From the NCBI RefSeq assembly GCF_051622035.1, contig NC_135355.1, positions 2,232,001 to 2,296,000 of the forward strand: a stretch of DNA of 64,000 bases, written 5' to 3'. Position 1 is the first letter of the stretch. Each line of letters opens with the position of its first letter. Positions 58,490-64,000 of this stretch are shown piece after piece. The notes beneath the pieces were generated by a model. That model saw only the letters and a list, made by a program, of their open reading frames with translations, made no database searches and was not told where the DNA came from. This DNA comes from Arctopsyche grandis (lineage: Eukaryota; Arthropoda; Insecta; Trichoptera; Hydropsychidae). A program made the position numbers and the translations under genes.

Positions 58490-59645
58490 GACACGTTTGT
58501 AATCAACTATTTTTCACCATCAAAATATCAGCATCGATTTAAATTTCCAAACCGCGCAAAATGGCAAAGTTTCAAAACAGGAATAGATACTGAGTCGTTA
58601 GCGAAGTGAAACAGAAATGTTTAGTAAAAATCACATATTTTATTATTAAAAAAACAATGAATATTATACGCTGGATAATCTGTTGTTTACATAAGAAACA
58701 ATTTTGGATAAATACATACATAGTTCGAATTATCAGTATTTTCCAACCATACGAGAGTATAATGCACATGTGTACATACATTTATATTCGTGTTTCAGCG
58801 GGTATTGCGTGTACATTGGACAACTTTTAAATGGAACAAACCGTGAAACAATGCAGTGACCTTTTTATCGGGTAAACTTTGTTGCATAGTTTAATGATAG
58901 TGATCAAGTTGGTTTCCCTTCGGTTTGCGAAAAGATTTGTTGGTCGCGCGATACAGGGACTGTTCGTGACCCGGAAATGCATTCACAAATGCGTTTTATC
59001 GATACCGAATATGCTTATACCGAGTGTGGGGTCATGTATTATGTATATATAATACGTATGTGTGGGCTGAAATTGTTGTCGTAAAAAGTTAATCGATCGT
59101 GTTACCTTTAACGGTTACTTTTAACTGTTTGCGGTGCGTCGGTTAGTGCCGTTCGGCAGTTAGCAGTTAACTGAACTGAAAACCGATAGGGTCGCTTGCA
59201 AGTCAACCCTATCGGTGGGGGGGTTGGGGTGGTTTGTGGGTGGGGGATGAGTTTGCCCTGTCCTATGAAATTCTTGTTGTCATCGTTACTGTAATCTGAA
59301 TGTATATGTTTCAGACTGCTGTCGAATGTGCTGAAAATACAACACATATTGAAGAAGATTGTGTTTTTTTTTAATTTTTGGGTATTCTATTATTATAAAA
59401 TTACATATGATATACATAAATACATATATACATATTTACACCAGAGCATCGCAACCTTTACACGTATCTCGCTCGCACGCGTTAGATCTATATGGTGCTA
59501 TACACTTCTACGCTGCCGCGGCATTCAGGTTACGATGGTCTGATTTACACGATAAGTTGTATGATAATTTCTCAAATTTAATAAGTTTACTTATAAATTC
59601 ATTGTAAAATGATTTAAATTTTGTTAAAATTTATAATTTTAATCT
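58490..59645. other. Gene-free stretch
   Basis: Contains a short direct repeat to 48531 (CCGCGCAAAATGGCAAAGT at 58551). Around 59115-59215 is a patch of TTAACTG/CGGTTAGTGCCG words with an inverted CAACCCTATCG/CGATAGGGT pair. No gene supported. Confidence 0.4.
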
Positions 59646-59650
59646 ATATA

Positions 59651-60457
59651 CAGACCCATGACAGGTTGTTCTTACCACTAGCGTAATTTGCGAAACTTGT
59701 GACATATTTGATAAACATGTGGGATTTATTTTAATACTGGTAGATAGATTGAATAGCAACCCACATGTGGTGGTGAAAAAAACCGAAAATTTTGAAACTG
59801 GGGATGAAAGAAGCAAAGAATCACGCTGCGTAAATTAACAATTATTGACTTAAAAATAGACTTAAGATTTAATTATTTTAAATATACGTTGTAAATTTAT
59901 ATTATTGTGTATAATTCATTGTGTTTTTACGTTCGCTTTAATATATTTTTTGATTTTTTAATCAAAAACTTTTTTTTTGAAATGGCTCCAAAAAAACCAT
60001 TTCAGAAGATGTGAAAGTGGCCATTGAAACGCTTATTAGTAAAAAGACATATAGTTACAGAAAAATTGCAAAAAAATTTCATGTTTCTCACCCTAACGTT
60101 TCTCATTCACCGGATTTAAATCCGATTGAAAATTGTTGGGGGTATTAAAAAGTATTTTTTATAACAGCCCTAATACTACGTTTGATAATTTAAAAGAAAA
60201 AATAGATACATGGAAAAATAATTCAAAAATCAAAAAAACAATACAGTCATGCATAGAGATCAATTCGGGCTGTTATAACAAATAGGGGAGGGACTACTAA
60301 ATATTAAGTTAATTGCAGTTTTTTTTTGTAAATATTATTGATGAATATATTATGCGTGTATAATACAAAGTTTTGTTTCATTTCCTGTTCTAAAATTATA
60401 CAAAATCGACAAAAACGAGTTTTACGCTAGTGGTAAGAACTTCCTGTCGTGGGTCTG
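59651..60457 (+). mobile_element. Tc1/mariner element, internally deleted
   Basis: The left end CAGACCCATGACAGG...TTCTTACCACTAGCGTAA and right end TTACGCTAGTGGTAAGAA...CCTGTCGTGGGTCTG are inverted, with TA on both outsides. It contains a transposase start (helix-turn-helix piece KKTYSYRKIAKKFHVSH). This is joined directly to the C-terminal HSPDLNPIENCWG motif, so the middle of the catalytic domain is deleted. Frames are also shifted near 60000. Confidence 0.85.
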
Positions 60458-60469
60458 TATGTATGTATA

Positions 60470-60835
60470 TGTACATAGATACATATATAAAATTGAATGT
60501 CTGTTTTTATGTTTGTCTGTCTGTCTGTCTATCTCGTATAGGTGCCTAAACCGCACAACCGATTACAATGGAACTTTCAGAATTTGTTGTATGCATGCTC
60601 GGGAAGATTACTGTGAAAAAAAAAACGCCCAAAAACGGGAACGGAAACGGGAAAAATGGGAATGAGTGTTTAATTTCAAATGTTTTCGCATTGTTAGGGT
60701 AAAATAAACAAACAATTGAATTATTTCAAATGTGTTCGCTGCCTGCGTTTTTCCTACAAATGGGAACGGGAACGGGAATTGCATGCGTTATTGTGGCATT
60801 GCAACGCATGTCGGGTTCAGCTAGTGTTTATATAA
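60470..60835 (+). mobile_element. Helitron-like 3' end (second type)
   Basis: Ends GCAACGCATGTCGGGTTCAG followed by CTAGT (60831-60835), preceded by an inverted GCATGCGTTA...AACGCATG stem. The upstream part has a TGTC-repeat tract and an A-rich stretch (60610-60660). The 5' end is unknown. Confidence 0.5.
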
Positions 60836-60839
60836 ATTT

Positions 60840-61245
60840 AGTCAGATTTTAGTTCACTCTAAATATTAATATATTTTTTTTAATTTAATTTTGCATATTT
60901 GAAATACTATGGTTTACAGACTATTTTTTTCAGAATTTTTGCCTAAAATGTGATACATATTTCATTTTCGATGTTTTTGTTACCAGAATTGAATTTTTCG
61001 TTGTGATATTTGCATCAACTTCATTAAAAATATGATTTATACTGTTTTCAAATAGTGAATATTTAGTTTACTTGTTTTATTTCAATTCTACTTTGTTGTT
61101 TAATCAGAATTTTTACAATTTATTTTATTGGTTTTTAAAAGCTTTTTACTGTTCATATTTTAAAAATGATTTTTCTTGTTAGCATTTATATTGTAATATC
61201 CTCTTATTTTAATGTCAGTATTTAATAATAATAGTGATAATAAAT
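60840..61245. other. AT-rich, nothing recognised
   Basis: No coding or repeat signature beyond T-rich runs. Confidence 0.4.
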
Positions 61246-61249
61246 TTTT

Positions 61250-62720
61250 ATTCCAGACGATAGGGAGAATAGTGCAATCGCCATCCTCCATATAAATAAT
61301 ATATACATTTATTTATTTATTTATATATATTTTAGCTATCAAGCTAATTTAAAAATACATCTTAATTATTATACTTAACTCTAAAATTTATAATTAACTT
61401 ATATGTACTGTCCCTCACAGAGGTGTCTCTTCGCACCTCGCAGGAATGCATCCATGTTTTTAGCAGACCTGACGCACTCAGGGAGGGCATTATACATGAG
61501 CACACCCCTGTGAAAAACACCCCCAGCCGTCTTATTCTTTCTTACTCTACTTACAACTAGTTTGTCCTTATTTCTAGTATAAAAACTATGTTTATCTCTA
61601 TTCCTTATTATATAATCATCAAAATACTTAGGTAATAACTTATGATCTAACTTATAAACAAAAGACAATGTACTAATATTTAGACTAATTCTAATACTCA
61701 TCCATCCTAATTCATCTAACATACTTCCAATACTCTTAAATCTACTCACATTCAAAATAGCTCTCATAGCTTTATTCTGTATTTTTTGCATTTTTTCTAA
61801 ATCTTGGCCACTAAACAAATTAAGCACAGTGGCACAATAAACCACATGTGGCAAGACAATTGAATTAAACACTAAAATTTTACTTTTTTTACTTAAAATA
61901 TTTCTTAATCTACATAATACACCAACTTTTCTAGCCATTTATTATATAGTCAGCGTGCATTTTAAAATTTAGTCCTGAATCTATATATACACCTAAGTAT
62001 TTTATATTTTCAACTTTTTCAATTAACTTATCATCAATTCTAATTTCATTCAATATATTTTTATTTTTACCATTCAACCACATCATTTTTGTTTTATTCA
62101 CATTCAACTTTAATTTATTTTCACACAACCAGTCATTCACATAATTTAATTCTATATTTAAAATCTCAGACATTACATCAACATTCTTTCCAATTATATA
62201 TATCAATGTATCATCTGCAAACAAATGTATTTTATACATCTTAATTACCTTAACAATATCGTTTATATATAATATAAATAATAAGGGTCCCAATACAAAT
62301 ACAAATGAATGATAAAGTAAATAAATATAACATAATGATAATAATTATAATATATGTATGTAATATAATAATAATAAGAAAGACAATTTAAGGCGATCGG
62401 TGAAGCTGTAGCTCCATCCACCGAACATGCAGAGGAGCGGAAATGATAAGACGCGGCAGCAAGCAAACAATTTGATGATACAATACACGACGACGTAGGG
62501 AGGCTGCTCTCATCCTGATAATGGCCTCGAAGTTCGAAGTCTCTTTCTACAAACATCTGCGACCCCTCGGTAGCCAGAAGAGATCCCGGTAGCTGTTGCA
62601 TACTACCTTTATCCTCTTCATTGTCTCCTGCTTGTATGTTATCCATAGTTCACCAGTATAGAGGCTAGTACAAAAGGACACACATAGTTGTCTCTTTACC
62701 TCTATATTAGAGTGGTAAAA
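61250..62720 (-). mobile_element. LINE L1F copy 2, split by another LINE
   Basis: The 3' UTR piece (TTTATTCCAGACGATAGGG, 61250-61300) and the coding piece 62395-62720 (TGTCTCCTGCTTGTATG, GAGGCTAGTACAAAAGGACA on plus) match L1F at 45860-46320 and 47440-47560. About 1 kb of a different LINE sits between them. Confidence 0.65.
61300..62300 (-). mobile_element. Fourth LINE fragment with reverse-transcriptase C-terminal half
   Basis: Minus-strand frames 62293-61931 and 61938-61399 together encode GPLLFILYINDIVKVIK, the catalytic HLFADDTLIY, NKTKMMWLNG, IKYLGVYIDSGLNFK, then the tail (ILSKKSKILVFNSIVLPHVV, LDELGWMSIRIS). A one-base frame slip at about 61935 separates them. A (TTTA)n tract at its low end (61310-61330) is the tail. 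5'-truncated. Confidence 0.8.
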
Positions 62721-62867
62721 CCGTTTAAGTTATAATAGAAAAATAGCTCAAAAACCTATTGAAAATATTATAAATGTTTGCGTATTATTATAGGAATATA
62801 GCACAACTTGTACGATCCAGAATCTAAGTCAGTGGTCTCATCTTCTTATACATGAAACAAAAACCAC

Positions 62868-63230
62868 ACGATTACTAATTACGTTCTTGTACGAGCATCG
62901 ACGTCTAAAATACCTTTGCTCATACAAGGGCAAAGACATCATTAGACTCACTCCAAATAAACGATCGTGAGCCTGCAATAATCCCCGAAAGCATGATTTC
63001 ATTACGCAGCTGCATCCCACAGCTGCATCACACAGCTACTCATTACACAGCCGACTAGGATATAAACTAGCGTACCAGCCCCAGACGCCAGTGAGCTTCT
63101 GGGTTCAGCCAGCCCACTCTTCCGAAGTCAAGCAACTTCCTCCTTCGCCGCAGATGTAATAATACTTGTATACTGAGCATAAATAAAGATCCTCATAAAA
63201 ACTCAACCGAGTTTTTATATGCCGGGACAC
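62868..63230 (+). repeat. Possible solo LTR
   Basis: Seen: a TATAAAC box (63061), AATAAA (63181), then a TCAACCGAGTTTTTATATGC segment ending CCGGGACACA, an order usual for LTR U3-R-U5. There is no matching second LTR, primer-binding site or clear target duplication, so boundaries and identity are uncertain. Confidence 0.4.
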
Positions 63231-63544
63231 AGTTGAAACATAAATATTTACTGCCGACATTATTTATAACTAAGAAATCTTTGAAGTCAACAATCTTAAG
63301 CAAATGACTTTTTTTTCAATTTGTGTTTAGTGTGTACATATATTTATATCATATTTTAATCATAGAGACACTCCAGAAGTTTATTATTTTAATTTTAACA
63401 AATTGAAATCTGACTTTTATGTTAATGAAACTAATAAAAAACATGTTAGAATAGTCTTATTTTCCAGCATTACTTAGGTAAATATGTATTTTATAGTTGA
63501 AAAAAGTAAAAAAACATACCTCGTCTATAATTTGTATATAAAAT

Positions 63545-63830
63545 TATTATTTTGAATAAAAATACCAATAATTTTATTTTACTACCGCCATCTATGTTTA
63601 AAACTAAAAACTGGATAAACGTCAGACACTTTTCAGAAATTCAAATTTCAAACGCGTCTAAAACGATGTTTTTTCTCCATCGTAATGGCGGAGGATACAT
63701 TTACTTATATTGATGACCAAAATGAGCAATATGGCAAAGTATGAAAACGATCGGATAAGAGGCAAATTTTTTCCTGAATTGTAATCGTAAGTGAAGCTAA
63801 AAGGAGGTATGTAATAAAAAAAACAACATT
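63545..63830. repeat. Repeat family M3, copy 2 (inverted to copy 1)
   Basis: TTTACTACCGCCATCTATG, ATCGTAATGGCGGAG and GACCAAAATGAGCAATATGG are the complements of blocks in 55060-55400, in reversed order. Confidence 0.6.
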
Positions 63831-63981
63831 TTTTAAAGAAAATCTCGTAATCTACATATTGTCTCAGTTATAGTACATACACCAAGTTTGATGGTTCTAG
63901 ATTGAAAACTGTAGATTTGCACAGAAAAGAAAAAAGAAAACGGGCACGTATAGAAAATTTCAAATAATGTCTTTAGATCAG

Positions 63982-64000
63982 TGCTACTCAAACTTTTTCA
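63982..64000 (+). mobile_element. hAT terminus cut by the window edge
   Basis: CAGTGCTACTCAAACTTTT is a typical hAT end; the element continues beyond the window. Confidence 0.4.

Overview
The window is a piece of an insect (at least arthropod) nuclear genome. It is strongly AT-rich, genes are split by short GT-AG introns, and 3' ends carry AATAAA signals. Much of the intergenic and intronic DNA is transposon-derived (hAT, piggyBac, Tc1/mariner, Helitron, non-LTR elements, a tRNA-derived SINE and many MITEs). Helitron ends of the 'GCGAAGCCGGGTAA...CTAGT' type and TTAA-targeted piggyBac elements fit Lepidoptera or another insect order; the species cannot be read from the sequence.

Layout. 228-3541 (+) holds the last five exons of an afadin/canoe gene. 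4.0-11.4 kb is mostly repeats, including one hAT element nested in another (6633-8919 and 6930-8268). 11462-13793 (-) is an intact BTB-BACK-Kelch gene (copy L). 17745-18853 (+) is a third, broken Kelch copy ending against a Helitron (about 18875-19745). 19824-22680 (-) is a six-exon FLASH/CASP8AP2-like gene. 25125-26733 (-) is a rearranged duplicate: the 3' end of a TTLL2 copy joined to a truncated second FLASH-like gene. 29466-56686 (-) is a complete 12-exon TTLL2-type tubulin polyglutamylase of 584 residues. Its fourth intron (33201-42604) contains, on the opposite strand, a second intact Kelch gene (copy R, 36366-38710). Beyond 56.7 kb I see only repeats: a minisatellite, hAT MITEs, a Tc1 relic, nested LINEs and a possible LTR.

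Main structural story. Kelch copies L and R lie on the arms of a large inverted duplication (about 10345-15050 and 35030-39898, each near 4.7-4.9 kb, spacer about 20 kb). The arms include introns and flanks, and both genes read through without a break. One arm lies outside TTLL2 and the other inside it, so recombination between the arms would flip the spacer and cut TTLL2 in two. Separately, a FLASH-TTLL2 unit seems to have been duplicated in tandem and then trimmed by a deletion. This left a 235-residue FLASH paralogue that keeps the N-terminal motif and coiled coil but lacks most of the C-terminal part, next to a dead TTLL2 3' end.

All gene models were built by hand from reading frames, splice-site consensus and comparison between copies. 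Family names rest on recognised motifs, with no database search. The genes have unrelated roles (cell junctions, Cul3-type adaptors, histone mRNA processing, tubulin modification), so no shared pathway is implied; the interest lies in how the locus has been rearranged.
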